From Aquila chrysaetos chrysaetos (taxonomy: Eukaryota; Chordata; Aves; Accipitriformes; Accipitridae): a stretch of DNA of 64,000 nucleotides. Location: the NCBI RefSeq assembly GCF_900496995.4, contig NC_044014.1:12116501-12180500 (forward strand), in the 5' to 3' direction. Of this stretch, positions 1-12,480 are shown one piece after another. A model generated the notes under the pieces. That model ran no database searches and was not told the origin of the DNA. It worked only from the letters and a program-made list of their open reading frames with translations. The first letter of the stretch is position 1, and each line of letters begins with the position of its first letter. A program made the translations under genes and the position numbers.

Positions 1-774
1 ACCTCATTGAAGATGACGAATAGAGCATGGATGTCTGCAAAAAACAAGGTAAATAAGTCTTAGCTAGCCGTAGCCGAGAGCTGTGGGTGGCCAAAGGAAA
101 AACAAAACATTACCGTATGTCTGTGAAAGGTACCCTGCGCAGCAGGATATGGGATACCCTAAAGGCAAGGTACACTATAGCCAAACTCCTAAAGCTGGGG
201 AAACTTCCAAAGCAAATCCTTCCCTCCCGAAAAGAGGGGACCCCTTAAGTCTGGTTCCCAGGAATCAGAGACATGAACATAATATTTAGTCCAGAAAATC
301 TCCCAAATCAAACCCATATCCCCCACAGAATCTAAACCAGCAAAATCCATTTGTCCAGGCAACCCGGATACAAATTAACCCACCACGGCTGAGCTGAGGC
401 CCTTTAAAACCACCGCCTGTATGTTCTTTGGAACATGCTTATTGTTCTTATTTACTGTATGTTCCTGCAGGAGACTTTGCACTCTGCTTGGCTATGACAT
501 TAGCAGTTATAAAGCCAAAGATATGCAATGGCTTGAATTCCTGTATTATATCGAGCCAATTATCAAGGCCAGCACTGAAAGAACAAAGTTTGGCCCACTG
601 CTGTGAACAAAATTAAAACAGCAGGTTCTCCCTACTCCTCTCACACAGGAGACTCTTTATTACCTATCTGCCTTCTGATGAACAAGACAACTGAGAGGGG
701 TCACAGGCTTTTCACCAAGTCAGGAAATTTATGCTGTGACTTTTAACTATATCGGTGGCAAGGAAAAAACGAAG

Positions 775-801
775 CCCCCCCCCCCCCCCCCCCCCCCCCC
801 C
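775..801. repeat. 27-base C homopolymer
   Basis: An uninterrupted run of C on the plus strand would be G27 in the MXI1 pre-mRNA. Its length may be inaccurate because such runs are error-prone in sequencing. Confidence 0.9.
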
Positions 802-3800
802 GACTTTCCCACTGAAGCTGAATGCAAAGGAAAGAATCTCAGGAATGCTGAATGAATCCTATGGGGATGTTACTTCTCTTACCTGCCTATGCTTTGTTTA
901 GTCTTACTGGGGACATTTGGAAAAGTTTTAATTTTTCCTTTCACCCAAATTTAGGAAAAAAATCCAGCACCACTTCCCACTACCACCACTCACTAACTCT
1001 TATTTTCTGTGCCAGTTTCCCTTTGCTTGGACAACAGATACAGAAAAAAACCCTCTCTCTTCTATTCATAATTCATTTCATTTTCTGTAGCTCCTGATCT
1101 AGAGATTAATTTTTTCCCCTCATCTTGGGGCTGCACATGTTACTAAGATTTATTTGGAGTTAAACAAGGACAGTGCTGTCAGTGAAGTGGAAAAAAGTAC
1201 AGGAACCTCCGTTGATACAACATTCAGAAAAAAAATGTTTTAAATAGGCACAGAAACAAATGTAACTGTACCTCTTTAACTGAGCTGGTGTTATAATCAA
1301 CTGAGAACCTAGAGAGTATCACCAGACTGAAATCAAAGCTCCATCCTTATACATCATCACCAGCTTTTTGATGGGTACAGGATGAACACCACAGCTGTAA
1401 ACTATTGCAGCACTCTGGGAACGTTTCAGGGTTACTTGTAACACTCTGCACTTACAGCAGCAAGGAACCTGTGCGTTCAGTATGACGTTGCTTTGCTGCT
1501 GTTGATAGTCACAGACTGTGTCACCCAGTGAAATAAGGACACCACTGTTGAGCATGGACCACAAACCAGAGGAGCTCACATCCCCACTGTCAGGCGGACA
1601 GGGCAAGAAGGACCTTGCCCCCACCTGCAAAGCTGAAACCACAGCCATGCAGGTATGGACATGTTCAGCGAGGAAAACAAAAGCCCAAGCACACGTACCG
1701 GCACTGCTCAAAACCTCAGCTGCAATTTAAAAGTAGCTGAAGCATAAACTGTCTGCAGGGCTCTCATTTAAAAGTCAGGTTTCTACAGCAGTCAGTTCTC
1801 TAACAATAAGTTTAAAACACCCAAACTGATAACTACCCCTAAAAACTGAAGAAATGTTATATAAGGAGGAGGATCCTGCTGACTACATTTTGAAACAGCA
1901 TGGGAAAAGATCAAGAAAGAGTTTTAGAAGCTTAACATAAAGGAGCCAAGCAAACAACAACAAAACCAGCAGAGCAGTCCCCATTGAGATTTTAAACAAC
2001 AAAAAGCTGAAAGAGGAGAAACCGAAGTTTACCCCTCTCTACCCCAGATACCTGAAACTGCGTACAAAATAGGAAGAAACAGGGAAGCAACAATTGTCAG
2101 TAACTCTAATTTAAGGTCAGATGCAACAATCTTTTTGCGCCAGTTACTGTGATTCTACCTGCAACCTTGCTATCCAACACTGCAACAAGGTGTTGCTGAA
2201 ACATTAAGCTACACTGAATCCCCCCAGTGAACGAGACATTGTAAATAATTTGTCACTTTATCCCATTTTCTTTATTTAAAGAAAACCTCTCCTACCATGG
2301 CAGAGGCAGCCAAACTTTCCCTGAGCACAGGTAAGCCAACAAAACAAACTGCATCAGGGAGGAACAAGCTCTAAAGAGCACTGAATTCATTTGTCATCGG
2401 GTTTTTTACTGTGATTAAAATCACAAAGCTGCCACATGACATTAAACACAGCTGACCTTTCTGGTTTACACATTTAATATTGATAAATAGCCCAACAAAT
2501 CCATTTGCAGCACATCTGCATTTTGGTTTGACTTCTTAGTGAGGTAACTATTTTCTATTGGGAAAACACAGCAATCAAGAGTCCTTGTCCCACGTGATAC
2601 ACAGATGGCATTTAGACCCGATGACCCTGCCATCTCCTTGTACCTGGTTACCCTCCTGTCTGTATCTGGCACCAGCTCCTGGGTCCAGAGGAGCCCAGGA
2701 CTCCAAGAGCTAGAGCTCCATCTCCATCACAACAGAGATACCAGTGGCTCAGGAGATGCTGCTGGCCATATACTACTGCCAGGTAAAGGGGGCAGGGGGG
2801 ATAAAAAAAGACCTCTTCCAATACATGTCCTTAAACAGCAAGAACTTCCATCCACAGACCAGGCCAACCGCTTTCTGTCTTATTTTACTCAGGTTCAGCC
2901 ACCTCTGCTGCTTATGCACATACAATGTTACTCTTCTTCATTTTATAGACCTTTCTCCCCTTCTGGCTCTGTTGACACCCATTCACTTGGCCACCAAATT
3001 CCCCTGCAGGAAATGCCATCTTTCATTCCCCAAGTCAAGATCAACCACCCTTCTGGAACCAGTGAACTACATTACTGCTCTCTCTTTTATGCAAGTTCTT
3101 CCTCAGAAATTACTCCTATTGGAAACAGCCAAATGACAAAACAAAACAAATGAAGAGGAAGGGTCATCAACAGCTTTTTTGAATTTTAAATCCACCGGTG
3201 TCCACAGAACAGAACTTACTGGCTGAAGAACCCCAGTGTTTTGCCAGGGTTTCAAGCAGCAGTAGATCAACACCATAAGAAGTCTATGAAACCAACTGCA
3301 CAAGCCATAGTCTGGGAAGTTTACGGAGAAGCTCCACCAGCAGCAGCAGCGTGTAAGGCCTTCAGCCCAATGGTAAGACAAACGATAGCTGCACAAGAGT
3401 CAAATCTTCCTGCCCAGATGGAGATGCTCAAGGGCTGAGTTTCTCAGGGAGTTGTGAACCCACCTCACCTCTGGGAGGCCCAGGAGCCTAGCTCTTGGAG
3501 GGCTGCACAGGAGCCTTAGGAACACAGCAGCTTATGGAACTCAACATTGCCAAGAGCTCCTTCAGTGAGGAGCGGGATGCAGATGAACAGAAGATGGCAT
3601 AGCTGGAGCAGAAGTCCTTCTGCTGCTGTCCTTAAGCCCTTTGCAAGTACCAGCCTCAAGTCTAACAAGAGCCTCACCTCATCCTTGCATATCAGCAAAT
3701 CTAACAAAACATTTCCTTCCAAGTAATACTAGAGACAAAACTTATCTTAGTCATTACTATCCCGTGATCCCCCTACACTGTATGGCCTCGAGGTCCAGAC

Positions 3801-3847
3801 TAAATGCTTCTCCATGAGGAGCTGAAGTGAGGAGACAGAACAGATTG

Positions 3848-3912
3848 TTTCACCTTCTCACTGACGTCAATGGAGATGCACCAGATTAACCTAGCCCCAA
3901 ACTCTGACTAGT
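3848..3912. repeat. Possible old interspersed-repeat fragment
   Basis: The block ACTGACGTCAATGGAGATGC and the following CACCAGATTAACC resemble a sequence repeated widely in reptile and bird genomes (TTGACTTCAATGGAGCTACAC, from memory). A related piece, GGGCCAGATTCTAACCC, occurs near 10353. The family name is not recalled and the match is weak. Confidence 0.3.
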
Positions 3913-4414
3913 TTTTTCTGTCACTCTTAAATGGACATGGTATCAGATTCCTCCCAAGGCTCTGATCAAAGCTGTTTTCCCAGAATCAAGGCAGACCCCT
4001 TCCAAAGTTCACATTCTCCATCTCCAACAGAGAAGGGGACACAGATGTACTGGCATCTGTACATGTTTGTTCATCTTTGGAAAAGGAGAAATGGCCCCAC
4101 AGTCTGTTTTCAGCTCAACAAGGGGAAGAGAGCTCCTTTGTGCCGTTCACAACTGCAGAAAGTCACCTACCCCTGGGTTTCTACACAGCATCCTGAAAGC
4201 TTCCTGCAACACTCAGTCAAAAACAACTTTAAAAGGTACACTGCACACATCCCTTGAAGAAGTAAATTACTTCAAAGCCACCTACAGTATTTACACAGCC
4301 CCTCTCAGTTTGGTACCTGCTCCTCATAATCATTATTTCTGTTTGCAACACTTCAGAAATTAACTCTTCCCTAACACTTTCTATGCAGCGGAGACAACAC
4401 CAACACACAGAAAT

Positions 4415-4497
4415 TCTAAATGATTTTCCCAAGGCCACACAAGAAGCCTGTGGCAGAGCAGGGTTCTTAACTTGGGTTCCCTGAGCCCCAGGATAAG
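4415..4497 (-). repeat. MIR-like ancient SINE fragment
   Basis: The block CCCAAGGCCACACAAGAAG, followed by GTGGCAGAGCAGGGTTCTTAA, resembles the reverse complement of the MIR core (CCCAAGGTCACACAGC, then GTGGCAGAGC). It is degraded, as expected for an old element. Confidence 0.6.
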
Positions 4498-6812
4498 TCT
4501 TGGATCAGTGGACTACTGTTCTCAGGCATCCCAAAGAGACATCTAACAAGGACATTTGTGCTATCCGATTCTTGGGTCAAAGACAAAAAAATGACATCAT
4601 CATTGTAAGCTGCAAGTGGGAAAGTGAAAAAAAAAAACCAAAACCAAACAACAACAACCCAAACCTAAACCAGCCCTCATGTCTTGCCCACTGTCTGCCA
4701 AGTGGGCCAGCCCTACTCTCAGACACCACTGTACGAGGTGCCATAGAAGAATCTAAAACAGGAGCCAAGAGCAAAGTACTATCAGTTTACCAATAAAACT
4801 CATCCAACAGACACATCAGGCATAACCCTCAGGTGGGGAAGGAACTGCAGCCACAGTCCCAAACAAAGCACTCTGTTCTGTTGGTGCATGTTCTGCTTTT
4901 TCAGCACAAGGGAGGAAAGAGCAGGAAGACAGCTCCTCCTTGCTGAGCACCACAAGTCTCTCCCAGTCCCAGAGCTGGGCTCCCCCAAAGCAAAGCAACA
5001 CCCCTTTAAGCAGCACAAGGTGGCACTCTGCAGGGGAAGGGTTTTCCAAGCCAGGCCACACAACAGCAAGAATGTTGTTTTGCATCCAGTGCTGCAATCT
5101 GGGGTCAGCAAAGAAGTCCCCAGCTGGCTTCCCTCCCCTCTGTATGGGCTGGGAGCAAGTGTTCTGGTGTGGGCCTTCTCCTGTACCACCTGAGATGCTA
5201 TGTGCAGAGGCTGGTCCTAGTCCCAAGTGCTAAGGGAAAACTGCCACATCTCATACACTCCCTCACGCAGGGCCCTGCACAGCCAAGAGGAACTGGGTTT
5301 GCTGAACAAGCAGCTATTCAATATTTTGTTTTCCCCTCATTGTTCAACACGTGGCCTCAAGCCAAGCCCTGCTCTGAATACAGAACTGGTGGTTTCCTTA
5401 CAGGCTTTTCAACAGGCTCACCGAGAGCAGCAGCTAGGCAGTTCACAAGCACATTTATTGTCAAGCATCCTTGCTTTCCAAATCGGAAACTAAGAAACAG
5501 GGAAATCAGAGTTGCAGCTTCTCATCCCTCTGAGTGCCTCTATGAAGACCCCCAAGGGTCAGGTTTTCTGGACCACTTTACGTGTTCAAAGCACAGCTCC
5601 CACTGGTGCCCCTTGTGGCTGTGCAGCTCAGTTCCCAGGCTCATGTCTTGGAAAAAGATCACAATATGAGGAATAGACTATTTGGGGGTCTCCTACGACA
5701 GGCTGGGCTGAAAGGGACTTGCTGAACATACACAGGACTGCTGACAGGGGCCAGAGTTCTCCAATGTGCTATTCACTTCTCCATTTGTCTGCCTTCTAAC
5801 TTCTGTGACAAGTGAGCAAACGTCCTACAGAAACCATCTCCTTCCCTTCCCAGCCCACAGTTAACCACATCAGAAGGGGCTCGTGCACACAGATCAGACA
5901 CAAAGGCTGATTATGTTCATTTCAGGAGGTATCTTAGCCATTTCAGTAGAGAAACCCTAGCCTACCTCCCTTGGACATAGAGCAGCCAACATCTTCTATG
6001 ATTTAGGACTTGACCAGGTAGATTCTCACAGGTCAGGAAAAAGTATATTCTTTGCTTTCACCAAGGCAAGATTCCCATCTATGATTCATGATGCAAGGGA
6101 GTTTGAGCTTCTTGTGGACAGATTCTTGCCTCTTTTTTTTAATACATTGACAAAACCATGTTTTTCATGACCTGGTGATGAGAAATGTCAGGTGGCTTCA
6201 CCATGGTACCTCCAAGCTCCTCCATGAAGAGAGAAGAGCATGGCACAGAATGAGGACAGCAAAATACAGGCACTTCCTCACACTAATGTCAGGTGTGCAC
6301 TGTCCCCCAGGTCTCTCCCAAGTGCTACTTGGGAAGGACAACCTCCCTACACAATCATCATAACCAGATCATTCGAAGCAAAATGAATTATTTAAGTAGA
6401 ATGAGGCACAGACTTCATTCATCCACTGCTAACACCTTAATATCTCTGCTAACGAAATTTTCTCTGTTGAATATTCAAATGCATTACAGAGCAGGGTAAG
6501 GCCTGACACCGCAGAAAGCTCTATGTGGTCCCTGCCCCACTGACTTCCAGCAGGCTCCATGAGTCTCACTGTACGGTCAGGGACTCGGTCTCTTCCAAGG
6601 TCCCACCAGAACCAGTATCATAGTTGCTGGTACCTGCATGGCAGAGAGATTGCAGTGGTTCACAGAAAGAGAATAAAGGCACAGGAGGCAATTTTCAAAT
6701 CCACCTAGAAAACTTAGGAACCTTAGTCTCATCTTCTTTCAAACAGCCACAAGCTCCAAAACACCGATTCTGCTTCCTGAAAACAGAATTAGAAAAGTGC
6801 GCGCATTACCCC

Positions 6813-6863
6813 AATGTACAGATGGTGGGAACCATGTAACGTACAGATGGTAGGACCCATGTA
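6813..6863. repeat. Two-copy tandem duplication, about 25 bp unit
   Basis: ATGTACAGATGGTGGGAACC and CGTACAGATGGTAGGACCC occur side by side, each followed by ATGTA. They are diverged copies of one 25-26 bp unit inside the MXI1 intron. Confidence 0.75.
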
Positions 6864-7327
6864 GGTCATCTGACGTGCCCAGATCTTGCAGCCTTTCGGC
6901 AGCAGGCTCAGGAAACGATCCAAGGGCCCAGCATGCCAGCCCTTTGCCCTATACCATGCTTCTTCCCACACATAACATTACCCTTTCAAGGAAGATGGTC
7001 ATATCCAGAAATAGCCTTAGCAATGTCATCTGCAGAGCAACAGTCTGTTTGGGGAACGTGTATTTCTCTGCAACATGCATCTTCTGACCTAAAGAAACTG
7101 CCTTCAGATGCACTGGGGAAAATGAGGCTTTTTGAGTAAATGCCACCTGACTGAAACGCACTTTGTTTGAAAAGAAACTGATGGCATTTGTATGGCTGTG
7201 GGCCAGGCCAGACTTTCTTCACTTCTATTTAGACCTAGTTATCTCTCATGTTACAACTATATTGCCACAATACTGTGCATGGAGATGAAGGGAGGGGAAA
7301 TATACTTGAAAATCCATTAACACCACT

Positions 7328-7425
7328 GTTAGCTACACACTGTATTAGGGAAACTGAGGCACAAAGACTTACACAGGCTGTAACAATATCAGGAAGAGAA
7401 CCCAGACGTCCTGATCTCTGGGGTC
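7328..7425 (-). repeat. MIR-like ancient SINE fragment
   Basis: GGGAAACTGAGGCACAAAGA, followed after a diverged stretch by AGAGAACCCAGACGTCCTGA, matches the order of the reverse-complement MIR core. Confidence 0.55.
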
Positions 7426-10400
7426 ATATTGTCAACAGGGACATACTCATCTAGCATCTGGGAGATCCATGAAGAAGGAAGGTTGAGAAAAACAGAAGAG
7501 CTGTGATTTCTTCTGTTCTTACAGTTCTGGCTTACAAGCAGCAGCAACTACCATGAAGGCAGCGAGGTGGCTACCTCCCACTGCTCCCAGATGGCCAAGC
7601 TACTTGTGAAACAGTTCACGAACTGCTGCAGTTCGTAGCCTAATTGTCAAAGGCAAACCAGAACTGGTGCCGCGTTACCTTACCATATCTATACATTGCT
7701 TTACGGCTGTCCAAGCACCTGGACAATGACCACTGGAGTAATAGTCTCAACAGCAATCCCAATGTCATCTGTCCCCTAACTTCTCCCTTCTTGATGGTGT
7801 AACAGATGGAAGGAGATAAATGAGAATTGTTCAGAAAATAATCGACTTATTTATGCAGAGGAACTTTAATCAAAACTGAGGCAAAAGAATCGCTCTCAGT
7901 CCACATGCCTGCTTGTTACAGAGCAAGTAGCAAAGTATAAACAAGTAATTAAGATAATGTTGGAAATTGTCTAGGCCGCTTCAAACTGGATTCATAAGGA
8001 AACAGAACTGAAGTGAAATCACTTTCATATCAGAGAATGGAAGTACAGTAGGGAGCACAGAAATGAGACATGGGAATATATCCAGCAGGATGGAAAAAGC
8101 AGGCCTGTTCCCTCTGAGCTGACCAAGAAGGCAGTGTCTCACAGAGAAGAGATCCAGGCAAAGGCCAGCCAAGTGCACAGCCCCAGAGACCCACAGTCTC
8201 TGATCAAGAGAGGCCAAAATAGTCAACGAAATCAATCCTATCTTTGTCGGTTCAAAGGGGGTAGGGAGTAGGAGCAAACACACTCAAGAGGAGAACAAAC
8301 AGAAGCCAGTCTTTGAATTTGGACAGAAGTTTATCAGGAGGGATCAGGAGATGATCAACAGCAGGAACAGCAGCAAGACAATTAACTCAGCAGTGGGACA
8401 TGGACTGGTCTGTTTGGGTCAGAAAGAGAAATGGATTTGAAAGCTCACCCGGGGCGAGAAAGGAAAACGTCAGTCTTACCTACAAACAGGGGAGCAGATG
8501 GAAACAATGCTACAGGTAACAACCAATTCACTGTCAAGCAAAGGATCGGGTCAGGTTAAACAAAAGCATGAAGGATAAATCCCTGCATGTGTTGTGGGTG
8601 AGGCACTACACAGAGAAGATACAAAAAGGATACAAATGTGGCAAGAGGGGGAAAAAAACCCCCACACAAACACCTGACAAACAAGGAATACTACTTAAAT
8701 CAGGGAGTTGACTGTACACTGAATATAGCGGGAAGAGAAAATGAGGGAATTCCAGGAAGAGATGACCAGTTTTGGCCCAAATATCCTCCCTACCATCCCA
8801 GGGCACCAAATCTCTCTAGGAGCCAGGGTGAACAACCTTCACATTTCAAAAGACCCTAAACACCAAAATGTGAAGTTTCTTGTCACTGTGCCAGCACTGC
8901 TATCAGTGATGCAAATCAGCCCATGGCAGTTGCAGCACAGCTCTACCTGGGTAGAGTGCTGCAACATGAACAGCATGAGCCCTAACAGTCCCACTGCTGC
9001 AAAACAGCACGCTCCTGCAGAGGCTTCCCCAAATCTGGAGGACAAAGGGATCATGAACCTTCAGCCACAGAGAGTGACAATTCATGGCAGACAGATGCTG
9101 CAGCAGTGAATTACAGCAACGTTGCAGGTAACATCAACAACTGGGCCTGCTTCTAGTTTACACAAAGGCCTCTTTGCACAACTCAGAGACTACAAATTAA
9201 ATTTTACACCTACAGAAGTTATCAAAGTGCTTCTGCATAGACACCCTGCCACACAGATCTCCCTATGCGTGGCTATATTACTAATACAAAAAGGAAAGCA
9301 CGAACTGCAGCTCTGCAGGATCTTCCCACTTGGAGGGCCATAAAATAAACAGGGTGACAAAGGGGAACACAGCGGGTTCCCCCATGGAAACTGCTACATC
9401 AGCCCTAGCACTTTTGGAGGCCTCATTCCTCACTAGGGAGTGGGGTTTATGCTTCTCATGCCATTTTCTGGGTTCACACTCACTTTCTGTATTTTGCCTG
9501 GTAACCTGCCAGTTCTACTGCAAAGCCAAGCATCACTGAAAAGACACTGCATACCAAATGTCACCTACATGGGGTAATTTTTTTTTTTCCCCCCAAATCG
9601 TTGGCAGGATCTCAGCTTCTGATGTAGATCAGCAGAGACAAGGAAAGGCACAACTTAGTGCCAGCAGGTTCAGAAACTCAGCATCACTACAACTTGCTTG
9701 CCTACACTTGCAGACTGCATTGGGGCAAATTACATCAAATTGGCAGATGGGATGTGCTGAGGCTGAACTGAGCTATTTGAGTAGAGCCCTACCTGCCAAC
9801 CTGCCCCGATCAACTGTACTCCAGTACAAACCTACAGAAGACAGTGGGATTTCAACAAGGGGTGATTCCACCTCTCTTGTGTGGACCAGCAATCCATTTT
9901 CCCAGTCTAACACTCAAACTGTCATTACGCTTTCTCAAAAAGAAGTCATGCTCACATTTAAGTATAGTCAATACTGCTGGCCAGTCCCTCTCAACATCCC
10001 TAACAGAGAAGCAATCCTTAACAGCTCAGCCTTGTCCAGTTTTCCTTTCTTGAAAAATTAACTAGCATATTTATGTATACTCTCAACTGGAAGGCAAGAT
10101 CCCATCTCCAACTATTTCTAGACAAAATTTCAACAGCAGCATAAAGATTCCAGATAGTAATCACACTGTTTGTACATTATCAAGATGTGGCATAAATCAA
10201 AACATGGCACAGCAAATCTCATCCATTCTCTGTTTTACACATGTGGATTTGTACTCTATGAAGCAAAGCCAAGTCCTGAGCCAAGAATAGAGCTCCCTGG
10301 CACTACAAGGCTTGAGACAGAAAGCAGTCTCTATCCACAGCATATTACACAAGGGCCAGATTCTAACCCACCTACACACAGCGAATCAAAACTCAACTCC

Positions 10401-11699
10401 CACTAGCTGTGGAGTAAGGTGTGATCCAGTGCAAGTGCAAGTGGCTAAAAAAAAAAGCCACAAGCAAATAAACAAAGTAGCATCCAGAAACAAACAACAA
10501 CTGAGAGAGGCTAGGAAGCAGCAAAGCTGTCAACAAAAAGTCTCAGAGACCAGCTCTCTGGGACGTGAAGAAAGGGGTAGGGGCTTTGTGCAGAAAAGCA
10601 GACCAACATGGGCTGACATGGTGATTTGCTCTTTCAGGAATTTCTTACACAATATAGGCAAACCACTCAGGCCCCTACACCTCCTCTCCCCTAATAAAAA
10701 TCAGAATTACAGCACTGTCCTAACTCCAGAGGCTGTAGGAAGGACTGAAAATTGCCAGGTACTCAGTCATCAGCACAATGTGGGGGGCAGTGAACCTCCT
10801 CTGACAGCAAAGATAGAATATATTTAAAACTTTGCTTAAGCGAGTGTTCACCAACCCCCCTACTCCTCCCCTACACAGCGAGGTACAGCTGCACAGCACT
10901 GCTGTTCTGGTAAATCAGGCTTTCTTCTGCGCCAGACAGCCAAGGTTGACTTGCAGCTATGCATGCCACATCCTTTCAGCTTCTGCACCCGTGTTTGTGA
11001 ACTTGTGGCACATGAAGCCATCACCCGAGGCACGTGAGGTACCTAATGCACACCTACCTGCCCCCCCACAATCCTTGCTCAGGGACACAGTGAGTAAATT
11101 AAGCTTAAAGCCAAGAGTACCTGAGGGTTTCAATAGTACAGCTGCCATCCCTGCCCTCAAAAAACAGCTTCAAAGGTTATGAGAGTGGAGGGCTACAGAG
11201 AAGATTCAGCACAAAACCAAGTGATGGGATTTAGAAGTGCGAGGAAAAAAGTTCCAAATGGGGCAGAAAAGAGCGCAACAACAGAGAAAATGAGGAGCTG
11301 CATCACTAGAATAGCCAGAAGGGTAAAGAAACCCAGACACCCAGATTTTCAAGATACCACGTCCAAAATGCCTTACCCTACCCATTACAGCTGCTGATTC
11401 CAAGCACTGCAGGCAACCTGCTACCGGACTGTAGATGTCTGAAAGGCCCTTGGGAAGCAGCCTCAGACTCAAGGGAGGATAATGGGAAGAGAGGAAAATG
11501 AACAGAAAAAGAAACTGGACAGAGATCAAACCCTCCCCCATGGAACTGAGCAATAGATTCTTTGAGTGCCCTTAACAACATGGGCCTCCCGGGAGAGCTG
11601 AAGGCTCCTAGCGCCGCTGGGAGGGTGCTTGGCATTTCCCCAGGATCAGACCAAAAATAACGGGCTTTTCTACATGCCTGAGAGTCTAAATAAAAACAA

Positions 11700-12480
11700 A
11701 ACACAAATGACAATCTAATATTGTAACATAATTTCAGATTCCGTTATAAATCTTAACTTCATTAAACTGATTGTATTATGGGGGGAAAAAAAAAATCATT
11801 TAGCATCCCTGCTGTTTATTTTATTTCCCGCTGACACAATGATTTAAATTGATTAAAAAGTCTTCTCAATTATTTTTCAAAATGTAAAAATATCAAACCA
11901 GTCTAATCCTAGCTAACTACAATGAGCCTTTCAAATAACTGGGTCTATTTAGAACTGCATATGTAGGGTCCATAAGAGCAGTTTCTAGTGACATCGAATG
12001 CATGTTAACATACCCACAGAACTGTACTCCCAGCACAGACTACTTCACTTCTCTAGAGAGTTTTTAGAACTCAGCTTCTATCCCAGAAACGCCTTCAGAA
12101 GGAACGAACATTAAATAAGTGATACTCTATGTTACGATAAATCTCTGCAAATTTTTCATCCCAGTCCAAAAACCAGACGAAACTTTTGTCAAGAGCAAAT
12201 TAAAAAAAAGCAAAATTAAATTCTAATTTAATACAGGTTGGATAATTGATTTGCCTGTTTTTTGGCTTTTAGCTATGTGTTAAACGGGATTTTTTTCAAA
12301 AAAGTTTTCCCTTTATTTTGAGTTTATTATGAACTCCAGGTCACAATGACTGTGATTCTCCACATATTTTTGCAGGTGGGTAATTTTCAGTACCTAAATG
12401 TCCCTGACTAAAGCAAGACTGCATATTTTTAAATATATTCAGGTTTTAACTCACAGCATGCAACACTAGGTCTTTAAAAT
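11700..12480. other. AT-rich intronic block, candidate conserved noncoding sequence
   Basis: The block is AT-rich compared with its flanks and dense in TAAT/ATTA homeodomain-type cores. It is free of recognisable repeats and open frames. Candidate status is by composition only; conservation cannot be seen from one sequence. Confidence 0.25.
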
